This document shows, in pieces, positions 8,278 to 18,400 of a DNA stretch of 64,000 nt. This DNA is from Pseudomonas sp. StFLB209 (GTDB taxonomy: Bacteria; Pseudomonadota; Gammaproteobacteria; Pseudomonadales; Pseudomonadaceae): NCBI RefSeq assembly GCF_000829415.1, contig NZ_AP014637.1, forward strand, positions 1,121,001-1,185,000, given 5' to 3'. Position 1 is the stretch's first letter. Each line of letters starts with the position of its first letter. The translations under genes and the position numbers were made by a program. The notes below the pieces were generated by a model. That model was given only the letters and a program-made list of their open reading frames with translations. It did no database searches and had not been told where the DNA came from.

Positions 8278-10143
8278 ATGCTCAAACGTCTCGCCTGCCT
8301 GACGCTGTTTGTCTGCGCCCCGCTGTGCGCAGCCCCGCAAGTGGCCCCACAAGTCAATAACGAACGTTTGCAGCAACTGGCCAGCGACCCGTTCTGGCTG
8401 TCTCTGGGCCACTATGAAAAAACCCGTCTGAGTGGCTGGCGCAGCCACGTCGACGACCCGAAATTCTTTCTTGCCGCCAATGGTGCGCATGACCCATATG
8501 CCGAACTGAGTGCAACCCTGGCGGCGATCCGGGCTCCCGAGCTCGATCAGCAGCCCCATGCGCAATGCACTTACCCGGCCCGCACCCGCTGGCTGCGCAA
8601 TCAGTTGCAGTTGCGCGACCTGCCAGTGGTGGACTGCAAGGAATTCAACGAGTGGTTCAAGGATGTCTCGCCCGACAGCACCACGCTGGTGTTCCCGGCG
8701 GCCTACCTGAACAGCCCGTCATCGATGTTCGGCCATACCCTGCTGCGTATCGACCCGGCCAGTGCACGATCCAACAACACCACCCTGCTCAGCTATGCAA
8801 TCAACTTCGGTGCATACATCGAGGGCTCGGACAACAGCATCCTGTACGCCTGGAAAGGCCTGGCAGGCGGCTATCCGGGCCTGTTCGCGCTGGTGCCCTA
8901 TCAGGAAAAGCTCGCCGAATACCGCAGCCTGGAAAACCGCGACCTGTGGGAATACCGGCTGAACCTGAGCAAGGAAGAAACCGAGCGTATGGTCGAGCAT
9001 GTCTGGGAGTTGAAGCAAATTCGCTTCAGCTACTACTTTTTTGACGAAAACTGCTCCTATCGCTTGCTGGAATTGCTGCAAATCGCCCGGCCCGGCCTGC
9101 AACTGACCGATCAGTTCGAACTGACGGCGATCCCCACCGACACCGTCAAGGCGGTCAAGGCCGCCGGGCTGGTGGACAAGATCGACTACCGCCCGTCGCG
9201 TGAGCGCGAATTGCTCAGCCGCGCCGAGCCACTGGACCACACTGAGCAGCAGTGGGTGCTGGCCGTCAGCGCCGACCCGGCGCAACTGCAAAGTGCCGAT
9301 TACCTGGCCCTGCCAGCCGAGCGGCGAGCCTTGATTCAGGACGCTGCTTACCGTCTGGAGCGCTACCGTGCCAACGGTCAGGAACGTGACCGTAACAGCG
9401 CCCAACGCAGCTTCGAGCTGCTGCGCGCGATCAACCAGAATCCGCCACCGATGCTGCAGATCGACCAGCCGGGCCTGCCCGAAGAAGGTCATCAGTCACG
9501 CACCTGGCAATTGGGCGTGGGCAGTCATGCTGACAAGGCGTTTGCCGAGTACGGGCTGCGCATGGCCTATCACGACCTCAACGATAACGCCTACGGCTTC
9601 CCGCTGGGTGCGCAAATCGAAATCCTGCAGCTCAAACTGCGCCAGTACGAGGGCAACGACTGGAAACTGCAGCGCCTGGACCTGGCGACCATTCGCTCGC
9701 TGACGCCGCGCAATGAATTGCTCAAACCCTGGTCATGGCAGGTCTCCGGCGGTCTGGAGCGCGTGCCGGGCAAGCATGGCGAACAGACGCTGGTCAGCCA
9801 CGTCAACGGCGGCGGCGGCGCGACCTGGCAACTGAGCGACAACCTGCTGGGCTTCGCCTTGGGTACCGCACGGCTGGAGCATAACAATGACTTCAGCGCC
9901 TTTGTCGCGCCCGCCGCCGGCTTCAATACCGGAGTGCTGTGGCGAAACCCGCTGGGCAACCTGAGTGTGGAGGCCAAGGGCGACTATTTCACCAATGGCG
10001 AAGTGCGGCGCAGCATCAGCCTGAACCAACAGTGGGAGGTGTCGCGCAATCTGGGCCTGCGCCTGACCGCCCAGCGCGACTTCACCCATCTGGGCGATGC
10101 GCAGAACGAGGTGATGCTGCAATTACGCTGGTATCACTACTGA
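8278..10143 (+). CDS. Exported DUF4105 (Lnb N-terminal-like) protein
   Basis: A 621-aa protein with a signal peptide (MLKRLACLTLFVCAPLCAAP). The DUF4105 domain spans roughly residues 105-285, with the conserved core PSSMFGHTLLRID and the FDENCSYRLLELLQ motif; this domain resembles the periplasmic part of Lnb transacylases and NlpC-like cysteine enzymes, with the His and Cys of these motifs as candidate catalytic residues. The C-terminal third (about 410-621) alternates hydrophobic and polar residues and ends LQLRWYHY, a beta-strand pattern with a terminal aromatic residue such as outer-membrane barrels have. Exact substrate unknown. Start at 8278 follows from the signal peptide. Confidence 0.85.
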   Translation: MLKRLACLTLFVCAPLCAAPQVAPQVNNERLQQLASDPFWLSLGHYEKTRLSGWRSHVDDPKFFLAANGAHDPYAELSATLAAIRAPELDQQPHAQCTYPARTRWLRNQLQLRDLPVVDCKEFNEWFKDVSPDSTTLVFPAAYLNSPSSMFGHTLLRIDPASARSNNTTLLSYAINFGAYIEGSDNSILYAWKGLAGGYPGLFALVPYQEKLAEYRSLENRDLWEYRLNLSKEETERMVEHVWELKQIRFSYYFFDENCSYRLLELLQIARPGLQLTDQFELTAIPTDTVKAVKAAGLVDKIDYRPSRERELLSRAEPLDHTEQQWVLAVSADPAQLQSADYLALPAERRALIQDAAYRLERYRANGQERDRNSAQRSFELLRAINQNPPPMLQIDQPGLPEEGHQSRTWQLGVGSHADKAFAEYGLRMAYHDLNDNAYGFPLGAQIEILQLKLRQYEGNDWKLQRLDLATIRSLTPRNELLKPWSWQVSGGLERVPGKHGEQTLVSHVNGGGGATWQLSDNLLGFALGTARLEHNNDFSAFVAPAAGFNTGVLWRNPLGNLSVEAKGDYFTNGEVRRSISLNQQWEVSRNLGLRLTAQRDFTHLGDAQNEVMLQLRWYHY

Positions 10144-10221
10144 ACACTTTTTCGACGAACTGTTGACCGGCTGCGTACCTGGCATTGACTAGACTTTCCT
10201 CAGTAACCGAGGAATTCGATC

Positions 10222-10572
10222 ATGAACATGCGTATGGCGTTGTTGGGCCTGATCGTAGTGCTTGCAGGATGCCAGTCGACCCACGAGCAATTGTTGGCCG
10301 AGGGTTATCCACCGGCATTCGCCGATGGTTTTCAGGATGGTTGCGGCAGTGGACGACAGGCGGCAGGCTCGATTGGCGGGCAATACCGCAAAAACGTGCC
10401 TCGCTACCTCAAAGAAAAGCTGTATGCCCAAGGCTGGGACGATGGTTTGCGTCAGTGCCAGGCGATGCAGGAAAGCCGCGACCGGGAAAGTAACGGCTGG
10501 AGCAGTGACCGGGACCGTGCCTGGGAACAGCAGAAGACCCGCGACAAGGCCAGGGCTTATCGTCCCGACTGA
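10222..10572 (+). CDS. Small lipoprotein, 116 aa
   Basis: Starts MNMRMALLGLIVVLAGCQS: a short hydrophobic signal with a lipobox (VLAGC, lipidated Cys17). The mature part has paired GFQDGCGSGR and GWDDGLRQC motifs around a basic middle and a charged C-terminus (SRDRESNGWSSDRDRAWEQQ), suggesting a soluble domain anchored to a membrane. Ser at position +2 after Cys would be Gln here, so outer-membrane sorting is expected. I do not recognise a functional family. Confidence 0.8.
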   Translation: MNMRMALLGLIVVLAGCQSTHEQLLAEGYPPAFADGFQDGCGSGRQAAGSIGGQYRKNVPRYLKEKLYAQGWDDGLRQCQAMQESRDRESNGWSSDRDRAWEQQKTRDKARAYRPD

Positions 10573-10705
10573 GACGAGAAGCACCGCCTGGGGGTCGCAA
10601 ACGGACATCCACAACACTCACTCGCAGCGCATGCTGAGTCTTGTCCGGGATTCCCGAGCGCTGCGCCCGTAGTCATGCAAACCTGTTTCGCCCGGTCATG
10701 CCGAA

Positions 10706-10835
10706 GGGGCTGTTGACGTTTCAGCGCGCCCCGCAGGGCCGTGGCTTTTTTAGCGCACGCATTGCGACAGAGTGAAGCCTATGCAGGCCGACAAAACAGA
10801 CCGCGGCGCGGTTGTGATGAAACGTCAACAGCCCC
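10706..10835. repeat. 130-bp element with 18-bp perfect terminal inverted repeats
   Basis: GGGGCTGTTGACGTTTCA (10706-10723) is perfectly repeated in inverse orientation at 10818-10835. The 94 bp between contain GC-rich partial complementarity and a T6 run, and no gene. It fits a MITE-like element or a long RNA stem. It ends 27 bp before the Gre-like gene and so forms part of its leader or promoter. No target-site duplication is visible. Confidence 0.6.
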
Positions 10836-10862
10836 TAACCTTGCATCTACGGGAGGAAAATC

Positions 10863-11366
10863 ATGAGTCGTGCGTTCGTCAACGAAGACAGCAATGCCGA
10901 ACAGACCAGCCAGCCGGTAGAGCGGCTGGTCAGCGAGAGCCCCAATTACGTCACCGCCCATGGGCTGGTGCAGTTGCAAAACCAGGTTCGTGCGCTGCAG
11001 GGGCAGCACCGCGAGCAGACCGAACTGGGCGAGAAGGCTGACAAACAGCGGCTGGTGAATATCGAGCGCGACCTGCGCTACTACACCCAGCGCCAGCAGA
11101 GCGCCCTGGTGGTAACCCCGGCGTTATCCACAGAAAAGGTGCAGATCGGCAGTTGGGTGACCTATGCCGATGAACACGACCATCGCCAGCGCGTGCAACT
11201 GGTCGGCGAGGACCAGGCCGATGCCGCTCATGGCCTGATCAACTGGGGCTCACCACTGGGCCGTGCCCTGCTCGGTGCGCAACCCGGTGATGAAGTGCTG
11301 TGCAAGCGCCCGGCCGGGGATCAACTGATCGAAATACTGGAGATCGAGGCTGACGCAGGCCCGTGA
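10863..11366 (+). CDS. GreA/GreB-family transcription factor, divergent
   Basis: A 167-aa protein with an N-terminal helical hairpin (about residues 30-80, LVQLQNQVRALQGQ and QRLVNIERDLRYYTQRQ) and a C-terminal GreA/GreB FKBP-like domain (VQIGSWVTYADE and INWGSPLGRALLGAQPGDEV). These domains bind the secondary channel rim of RNA polymerase. The GDLxENAEY segment that carries the catalytic acidic residues at the coiled-coil tip in GreA is not present; the corresponding loop is short and reads TELGEKADKQR. Transcript cleavage activity is therefore doubtful, and a regulatory role on polymerase is possible. GGGAGG lies 6-11 nt before the ATG at 10863. Confidence 0.82.
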   Translation: MSRAFVNEDSNAEQTSQPVERLVSESPNYVTAHGLVQLQNQVRALQGQHREQTELGEKADKQRLVNIERDLRYYTQRQQSALVVTPALSTEKVQIGSWVTYADEHDHRQRVQLVGEDQADAAHGLINWGSPLGRALLGAQPGDEVLCKRPAGDQLIEILEIEADAGP

Positions 11367-11475
11367 CAGCAATACCGGTCAGTCATGGACAACGCGGTCA
11401 CTGTGGGAGGAGCCAGAGCCACTTAACTGATCGGCATTAGCCCCATACTGTCCACTTAGGTACTGCATGCCCCCG

Positions 11476-11683
11476 GTGGGAGCGACCTTGGTCGCGAAGA
11501 GGCCAGTAAAAACACTACATCTGCTGTGAATGTACCGCCGTCTTCGTCGGCAAGCCGACTCCCACCGGATAAGTTCTGCATGCGTCTGTAGTCGCGAAGA
11601 GGCCAGCAAACTCGCTGCATCTGCTGTGAATGTACCGGCCTCTTCGTCGGATTACCGCCCAGACCAAGCTCGCTCCTACCGGA
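11476..11683. repeat. Two tandem REP/BIME-type units, 100-bp period
   Basis: The 370-bp gap between the Gre-like gene and gdhA holds two copies of a unit starting GTCGCGAAGAGGCCAG at 11491 and 11591, sharing ATCTGCTGTGAATGTACCG and ending in a palindromic TTCGTCGG-type module. Inside are REP-like palindromes at 11476-11498 and 11543-11565. A tail AAGCACTTAA...CAGTATTGGC (11691-11716) recurs after the REP at 20911-20935. No coding sequence is seen in this gap. Confidence 0.7.
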
Positions 11684-11736
11684 GTACCTAAAGCACTTAA
11701 CCGAACAGTATTGGCATCAGTCCATGAAAGGCTGAA

Positions 11737-13077
11737 TCAGACCACGCCTTGCGCCAGCATGGCATCGGCGACCTTGACGAAGCCTGCGATGTTGGCACCT
11801 TTGACGTAGTTCACGCTGCCGTCAGCTTGCTGGCCGTAATGCACACAGGCATTGTGGATCGACTGCATGATGCCATGCAGCTTGCTGTCCACTTCACCGG
11901 CGCTCCACAACAGGCGCATGGCGTTCTGCGACATTTCCAGACCACTGACCGCGACACCGCCGGCGTTGGAGGCTTTGCCCGGCGCGAACAGCGTCCTGGC
12001 TTCGATGAACAGGTCAACGGCATCGAGGGTGGTTGGCATGTTCGCGCCTTCAGCCACGCAAATGCAGCCATTGCGCAGCAGGGTCCGGGCGTCTTCGCCG
12101 GTCAGTTCGTTCTGGGTGGCGCACGGCAGGGCGATATCGCAGGCCAGGCTCCATGGCGTCTGGCCTTTGCGGAACTCCAGGCCAAAGCGTTCGGCCAGTT
12201 CACTGATGCGCCCACGCTTGACGTTTTTCAGCTCCATCAGCGCATCCCACTGCTGATCGTTCAGACCCGCCTCGATGTACAGGGTGCCTTCGGAGTCGGA
12301 CAACGAGATAACCTTGCCGCCCAGGTCCATGACCTTGCGTGCAGCGTACTGGGCCACGTTGCCAGAACCGGAAATCGCCACCCGGCGACCGTCGATGGCC
12401 TTGCCGTCACGCTTGAGCATTTCTTCGGCGAAATACACGCAACCGTAGCCGGTGGCCTCTGGGCGAATCAGGCTGCCGCCGTAGGTCATGCCCTTACCGG
12501 TCAGCACCGACGTGAACTGGTTGGCCAGACGCTTGTACTGACCGAACATGAAGCCGATCTCGCGCGCGCCCACGCCAATGTCGCCGGCCGGCACGTCGAG
12601 GTCAGCACCGATGTGGCGGTACAGCTCACTCATGAATGCCTGGCAGAAGCGCATGACTTCGGCGTCGCTCTTGCCCTTTGGATCGAAGTCCGAGCCGCCT
12701 TTGCCGCCGCCCATGGGGAGCGAGGTCAGGGAGTTCTTCAATACCTGTTCGAAGGCCAGGAACTTGAGTACCGACAGATCCACCGAGGGGTGGAAACGCA
12801 GGCCGCCTTTATAAGGGCCGATGGCGCTGCTCATCTGGATGCGATAACCGCGGTTGACCTGAACCTTGCCCTGATCGTCGACCCACGACACGCGAAACAG
12901 CACCGCACGCTCCGGCTCGACCATACGTTCGATGATGCCGGCCTCAAGGTAATGCGGATTGGCTTCCAGAAACGGCCAGAGGGTTCGCAGCACCTCTTCC
13001 ACTGCCTGATGAAACTCGGGCTGGGCAGGATCGCGTTGCTTCAGACGAGCAAGGAAAACATCGACGGATTCGGTCAT
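11737..13077 (-). CDS. gdhA: NADP-specific glutamate dehydrogenase
   Basis: Converts 2-oxoglutarate, ammonium and NADPH to glutamate. The 446-aa sequence has the size and motifs of the hexameric small-subunit GDH family: GGLRFHPSVDLSVLKFLAFEQ, the catalytic lysine in PMGGGKGGSDFDPKG (Lys126), and the nucleotide-binding GSGNVAQYAA. The C-terminus AGFVKVADAMLAQGVV is typical. It is a single-gene unit, followed by REP units rather than a clear terminator and preceded by a short palindrome at 13138-13154. Confidence 0.97.
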   Translation of the reverse strand: MTESVDVFLARLKQRDPAQPEFHQAVEEVLRTLWPFLEANPHYLEAGIIERMVEPERAVLFRVSWVDDQGKVQVNRGYRIQMSSAIGPYKGGLRFHPSVDLSVLKFLAFEQVLKNSLTSLPMGGGKGGSDFDPKGKSDAEVMRFCQAFMSELYRHIGADLDVPAGDIGVGAREIGFMFGQYKRLANQFTSVLTGKGMTYGGSLIRPEATGYGCVYFAEEMLKRDGKAIDGRRVAISGSGNVAQYAARKVMDLGGKVISLSDSEGTLYIEAGLNDQQWDALMELKNVKRGRISELAERFGLEFRKGQTPWSLACDIALPCATQNELTGEDARTLLRNGCICVAEGANMPTTLDAVDLFIEARTLFAPGKASNAGGVAVSGLEMSQNAMRLLWSAGEVDSKLHGIMQSIHNACVHYGQQADGSVNYVKGANIAGFVKVADAMLAQGVV

Positions 13078-13137
13078 TGGAACGTCTCGACAGAGTGGCT
13101 ATTTGTAGGAATTTTCCCGGACTCTACCAACTCAAAA

Positions 13138-13154
13138 CGCACTTAAAAAGTGCG
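13138..13154. promoter_or_regulatory. Palindrome upstream of gdhA
   Basis: CGCACTT-AAA-AAGTGCG is a perfect 7-bp inverted repeat 60 bp upstream of the gdhA start. It could be an operator or part of a hairpin in the long untranslated leader. No regulator can be assigned from sequence. Confidence 0.35.
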
Positions 13155-13225
13155 AAATGTCGTTTTTATGAATTTTTCTGGTGCAAATATATAAATAACC
13201 GCTGTGAAGACGGAAATCCGAGCAC

Positions 13226-13250
13226 AAAAATGGGGCCATAAAGGCCCCAT
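13226..13250 (-). terminator. Intrinsic terminator after ettA
   Basis: On the minus strand ATGGGGCC-TTTAT-GGCCCCAT is followed by TTTT, an 8-bp stem with T tract just after the ettA stop. Confidence 0.85.
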
Positions 13251-13271
13251 TCCTGTGCAGCTACAGCCGGC

Positions 13272-14939
13272 TTATTGGGCCAGCTTCTTGTGCCGGACCC
13301 GATGCGGCTGGGTGGCAGCATCGCCCAGGCGCTTCTTGCGATCGGCTTCGTACTCGGTGTAGTTGCCTTCGAAGAACACAATGTTCGAATCGTCTTCGTA
13401 AGCCAGGATGTGAGTTGCCACGCGGTCCAGGAACCACCGATCGTGGGAAATCACAATCGCTGCGCCCGGGAAGTCCAGCAGGGCCTCTTCCAGGGAGCGC
13501 AGGGTTTCGACGTCGAGGTCGTTGGACGGTTCGTCGAGCAGCAGGACGTTACCGCCCTCCTTCAGGGTCAGGGCCAGGTGCAAACGGCCACGCTCACCAC
13601 CGGACAGATCCTTGACGAACTTCTGCTGATCGCCACCCTTGAAGTTAAAGCGCCCCACATAGGTACGCGACGGAATCTCGTAGTTGCCGATGCGGATCTG
13701 GTCGGAACCGTCGGAGATCTGCTGGAACACGGTCTTGCCGCCATCGAGGTCGTCACGCGCCTGGTCGACACACGCCAGTTGCACGGTTTCGCCGATCGCG
13801 ATGCTGCCCGAGTCTGGCTGCTCCTTGCCCATGATCATGCGGAACAGGGTCGATTTACCTGCGCCGTTACCACCGATAACGCCGACGATCGCGCCTTTTG
13901 GCATGGTGAACGACAGGTTATCGATCAGCACCCGATCACCGTAGCTCTTGGTGACATTCTTGAACTCGATCACGTTGTCGCCCAGCCGCGGACCGGCCGG
14001 AATGTAGATCTCGTTGGTCTCGCTGCGCTTCTGGAATTCCTGCGATTGCATTTCTTCGAAGCGTGCCAGACGGGCCTTGGATTTGGACTGGCGGGCTTTG
14101 GCGCCTTTGCGCACCCACTCCAGCTCTTCCTTCATGGCTTTTTCGTGTGCGCTCTGTTGCTTGGACTCCTGCTCCAGACGCGCCGACTTGGTTTCCAGCC
14201 AGCCCGAGTAGTTGCCTTCGTACGGGATGCCTGCGCCGCGGTCGAGTTCAAGGATCCAGCCAGCGACGTTATCCAGGAAGTAACGGTCGTGGGTAATGGC
14301 TACCACAGTGCCCGGGAAGTCGTGCAGGAAGCGCTCCAGCCAGGCCACCGAGTCGGCGTCCAGGTGGTTGGTCGGCTCGTCAAGCAGCAGCATGTCCGGG
14401 GCGGACAGCAGCAGGCGGCACAGGGCGACGCGGCGTTTTTCACCACCGGACAACACCGCCACCTTGGCGTCCCAGGCCGGCAGGCGCAGCGCATCGGCGG
14501 CGACTTCCAGCTGACGCTCCAGGTTGTGACCATCGGCAGCCTGCAAAATGGCTTCGAGCTTGGCCTGTTCGGCGGCCAGCTTGTCAAAGTCAGCGTCCGG
14601 CTCGGCATAGGCGGCATAGACTTCGTCGAGGCGCACCTGGGCGTCCTTGATCACGCTGACCGCTTCTTCAACCACTTCACGGACGGTCTTTTCCGGGTCC
14701 AGTTGCGGCTCCTGCGGCAGATAGCCGACATTCAGCTCAGGCATCGGACGGGCTTCACCGTCGAACTCGGTGTCGACGCCAGCCATGATTTTCAGCAGGG
14801 TGGATTTACCCGAGCCGTTGAGGCCCAGCACGCCGATCTTGGCGCCCGGGAAGAACGACAGGGAGATGTTTTTGAGAATTTCCCGCTTCGGCGGCACTAC
14901 TTTGCTCAGCCGATGCATGGTGTAGACGTATTGAGCCAA
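13272..14939 (-). CDS. ettA: Energy-dependent translational throttle ABC-F protein
   Basis: A ribosome-binding ABC-F ATPase that gates entry into elongation according to ATP/ADP level. The 555-aa length equals E. coli EttA. Two ABC cassettes are present, with P-loops GLNGSGKST (near 38-46) and GGNGAGKST (near 355-363), signatures LSGGEKRR and LSGGERGR, and a linker rich in Lys/Arg/Glu ([22 protein letters not shown]) that includes the arm contacting tRNA. The start is placed at a TTG codon (14939): it gives the conserved opening [18 protein letters not shown], is preceded by GAGG/AGG, and no ATG gives that N-terminus; the next ATG falls seven codons later. Confidence 0.95.
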   Translation of the reverse strand: MAQYVYTMHRLSKVVPPKREILKNISLSFFPGAKIGVLGLNGSGKSTLLKIMAGVDTEFDGEARPMPELNVGYLPQEPQLDPEKTVREVVEEAVSVIKDAQVRLDEVYAAYAEPDADFDKLAAEQAKLEAILQAADGHNLERQLEVAADALRLPAWDAKVAVLSGGEKRRVALCRLLLSAPDMLLLDEPTNHLDADSVAWLERFLHDFPGTVVAITHDRYFLDNVAGWILELDRGAGIPYEGNYSGWLETKSARLEQESKQQSAHEKAMKEELEWVRKGAKARQSKSKARLARFEEMQSQEFQKRSETNEIYIPAGPRLGDNVIEFKNVTKSYGDRVLIDNLSFTMPKGAIVGVIGGNGAGKSTLFRMIMGKEQPDSGSIAIGETVQLACVDQARDDLDGGKTVFQQISDGSDQIRIGNYEIPSRTYVGRFNFKGGDQQKFVKDLSGGERGRLHLALTLKEGGNVLLLDEPSNDLDVETLRSLEEALLDFPGAAIVISHDRWFLDRVATHILAYEDDSNIVFFEGNYTEYEADRKKRLGDAATQPHRVRHKKLAQ

Positions 14940-15489
14940 AACCTGGACCTCGCTCGAAAACGTGATTGAAAGCCTTGCCTGGCAAGCAAAGCCATAAAGA
15001 AGCAATTATTCAGATTCAGAGCAGCAAAATTGCGCGGGCCGCGCGACGCGGTCGGAACACCGGGCAGGCTGCATTGCGTACGACAAACAAGCGCCACTCA
15101 ACTGCGCTCAGGGTCGGCAAGCTTAACCCAAGTCGGCGGACGCTGGCAGGGGGGCTGCCCGGCGACAGCCCGAAATCCGCCGTTACGCCGCAGGCAGATA
15201 CCGCCCTGGCGATATGACTAAAAAAGGTGCAGAAAACCCCTTGAACAATGCCAGATCCGGCTTAATTCTTTGCCGGTCCTTGCCGAGTAACAGTTACGCG
15301 CCTTGAATTGATCAAATGCGAAGTGAAATACGGCAAATACAACCAACCGAACGGGCCGACAAACAGGCGTGACCACCAATAAACGCTGGCACTTAGCCAC
15401 AACTAAAGGCATGCTAGCCGCCATTTGGGCGCCCGGCTTATAGTGCAGGCTGCATTCGCTGCTTCAGTCCAGTAGTCAGGAACATCGAC
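14940..15489. other. Gene-free divergent region ettA/morA
   Basis: About 550 bp between two divergent genes. It must hold both promoters, but I could not pick convincing -35/-10 pairs by eye. A GGGCTG...CAGCCC hairpin near 15154-15173 has no T tract. No tRNA, ORF with good start context or REP palindrome was seen. Confidence 0.5.
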
Positions 15490-18400
15490 TTGCCCACACC
15501 AACGGCTTCTACATCATCGCGTAGCGTCAAGAATTCCAGTCAACTGCCTGTGCGTGGTTCACTGAAAGGCGCGTTGGCCGCTCTGGTGTTGGTGATGCTC
15601 GCCCTGTTGCTGTGGCAATCCTTCGAGCAGTTTCAACAGACTCAAGAGCGTCAGCGCCAGCGCAGCCTGGACTACAGCATGCAGCTGGCAGACCGCCTGA
15701 GCCTGAACCTGACACTCAGCGCCCAGGTCAGCGTGAGCCTGCTGGATGAGGCGGTCAGCGTCGGTCAGTCGCTGGAGCAGCCCTCGACCCTGGACAACCT
15801 GCGCCAGGCGCTGCCGGCCCTGCAAAGCGTGGCCTGGCTCAGCCCAGCCGGCGATATCATCAAAGACAGTGCAATGGGCGCCGGTGACGCAGCCTTTCTC
15901 AAAGAGCAACTGCGCAAAGCCCAAGGCAAGCCGTACTACTACACCAACGCCAGCGACGGCCGGCTGGTTTACCTGTTGGTCCGTCAGGCGGGCGGCATTA
16001 CCGGTGACTACTGGGCATTGCGTCTGGGCCGGGAGGCACTCAAGCCGCTGACCCAGCAACCGTCCCACGACTTCATGCACCTGTGGCGCCTGGAAAATCG
16101 TGACCAGTCGCAGATTATCGCCCGTGACGGGCATCGCAGTAATGGCAACCTGCAAACGGTGCTGCTGCAACCGATCAGCAACAGCGACTGGCAACTGCAT
16201 GGTTTGTTCGATGCCCGGCAAGAGCGCGAGGCGCTAGTGTTGCCACTGATTTTCAAGTGCGTGCTGGCCATGATGTTTGCCATCCTGCCCTTGATTACCC
16301 TGTTTGGCTTGCGTCGCCGCCAGACCCAACTGGTTGAAAGCCGCCGCCGTTATCAGGGTATTTTCGAGGGGGCAGGCGTTGCCATCTGCGTGCTCGACAT
16401 GTCCGCGCTGTTTACCTTGCTCGACAGCTTGCAAGTGCGCAATGCCGAGGATCTGGACAGGCTGATCAAACACCAGCCCAGCCAGTTCAAACGGCTGCTC
16501 CAGCAATTGCACATCACAGAAGTCAATCAGTTCGCGCTGGACCTGCTGGGTATCGAGAACAGTCAGCAGGCCTGGGACTCGCTGATCGACGCAAACCCGA
16601 GAAACCCCGCAGGCCCAGGAACACGGATCATCCGCGCGGTCCTTGCCAATGAGCCGAGTCTGGAGCTGGAAATTCGCCTGACCCGTGACGCTGGTGAAGA
16701 CCAGCATCTCTGGCTGGTCATGCGCCTGCCCGAAGAGCAGAGCGACTACGACTCGGTGATTCTCAGCATTGGCGACATCACTAGCCGCAAGCAGATGGAA
16801 CTGTCGTTGCTGGACCGCGAAAGCTTCTGGTCCGACGTGGTTCGGACCGTGCCCGATCACCTGTACGTGCAAGACGTGCCCAGCCAGCGGATGATCTACA
16901 GCAACCACCATCTGGGGCAGACGCTGGGTTACAGCAAGACTGAACTGCAAAGCATGGGTGAGTTTTTCTGGGAGTTGCTGCTGCACCCCGACGATGCCAG
17001 CAACTACCGGGACATGCGCCTGCGCCAACGCCATCATGGGCACAACGAACTGCTGCAATGCGTACTGCGCTTTCGCGACTGCCAACAGAGCTGGCGCCAT
17101 TTCGATATCCGCGAACAGGCGATGGCCTGGGACAAGGATGACCAGGTCACGCGGATCATCGGTATTGCCAAAGACATCACCCACCAGGTGACCGCCAGCC
17201 AGTCGCTGCGCGACAGCGAACAGCGCTACCGGATGCTTGCCGAAAGCATCAGCGACGTTATCTTCTCCACTGATCGGGGTCTGGAACTCAACTACGTCAG
17301 CCCGTCAGTCGAAACGGTACTGGGCTACAGCGCCGACTGGATTGTCCGCAATGGCTGGAGCGCGGCGCTGGCTAACCCGCAGCAACTGACCGGCATCTAC
17401 AGCCTGATCGTTCGTATCCGCAAAATGTTGAACAAGCCGCACGACCTGGAGCGGCTGCGCAACGAAGTGCCGACCCGTCAGTTCGTCTTCGATTGCCTGC
17501 GCGCCGATGGCCGCAAGATTCCTATTGAGCTGCGCCTGGTACTGGTCTGGGACGAGCATGGCAGTTTCGAGGGCATCCTGGGCGTCGCCCGCGACGTCAG
17601 CCAGCAACGCCGGGCTGAAAAAGACCTGCGCATGGCGGCTACGGTTTTCGAGCACTCGACTTCCGCGATCCTGATCACCGACCCGGCCGGTTACATCGTG
17701 CAGGCCAATGATGCTTTCACCCGGGTCAGTGGCTACGAGGTCCACCAGATCCTGGACCAGTTGCCGACCCTGCTGACCGTAGAGCACGAAGAGGCGCACC
17801 TGCACCAGGTGCTCCGGCACCTTAACCAGCGCGGCAACTGGGAAGGCGAGGTTCAGCTCAAGCGCCGCAACGGCGAGCAATACCCGGCCTGGGTCGGGAT
17901 CACCGCAGTCCTTGATGATGAAGGCGACCTGGCCAGCTATGTGTGCTTCTTCAGCGACATCAGCGAGCGCAAGGCCAGCGAGCAGCGCATTCATCGCCTG
18001 GCCTACTACGACGCCCTGACCCACCTGCCCAACCGCACCCTGTTCCAGGACCGCCTCCATTCGGCATTGCAGCAGGCCGAGCGCCAGAGCGCCTGGGTGG
18101 TGCTGATGTTCCTCGACCTCGACCGTTTCAAACCGATCAACGACTCGCTCGGCCATGCCGCCGGCGACCGCATGCTCAAGGAAATGGCCAGTCGGCTGCT
18201 GGCCTGCGTGACTGATGACGATACCGTGGCACGCATGGGCGGCGACGAATTCACCCTGCTGCTGCACTCCGGCGCTACCCGTGAGGTTGCCCTGAACCGC
18301 GCCATTCATGTGGCCGAACAGATTCTCAACAGCCTGGTCACGCCGTTTGTTCTGGAGGGCCGCGAGTTCTTCGTCACTGCCAGTATCGGCATTGCCCTGA

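Noticed and set aside
11749..13146. 465-codon frame opposite gdhA, and similar frames opposite ettA (13275-14969), morA (17305-18843) and glyA (19441-20949)
   Set aside because: All are mirror frames of conserved genes and lack domain signatures.
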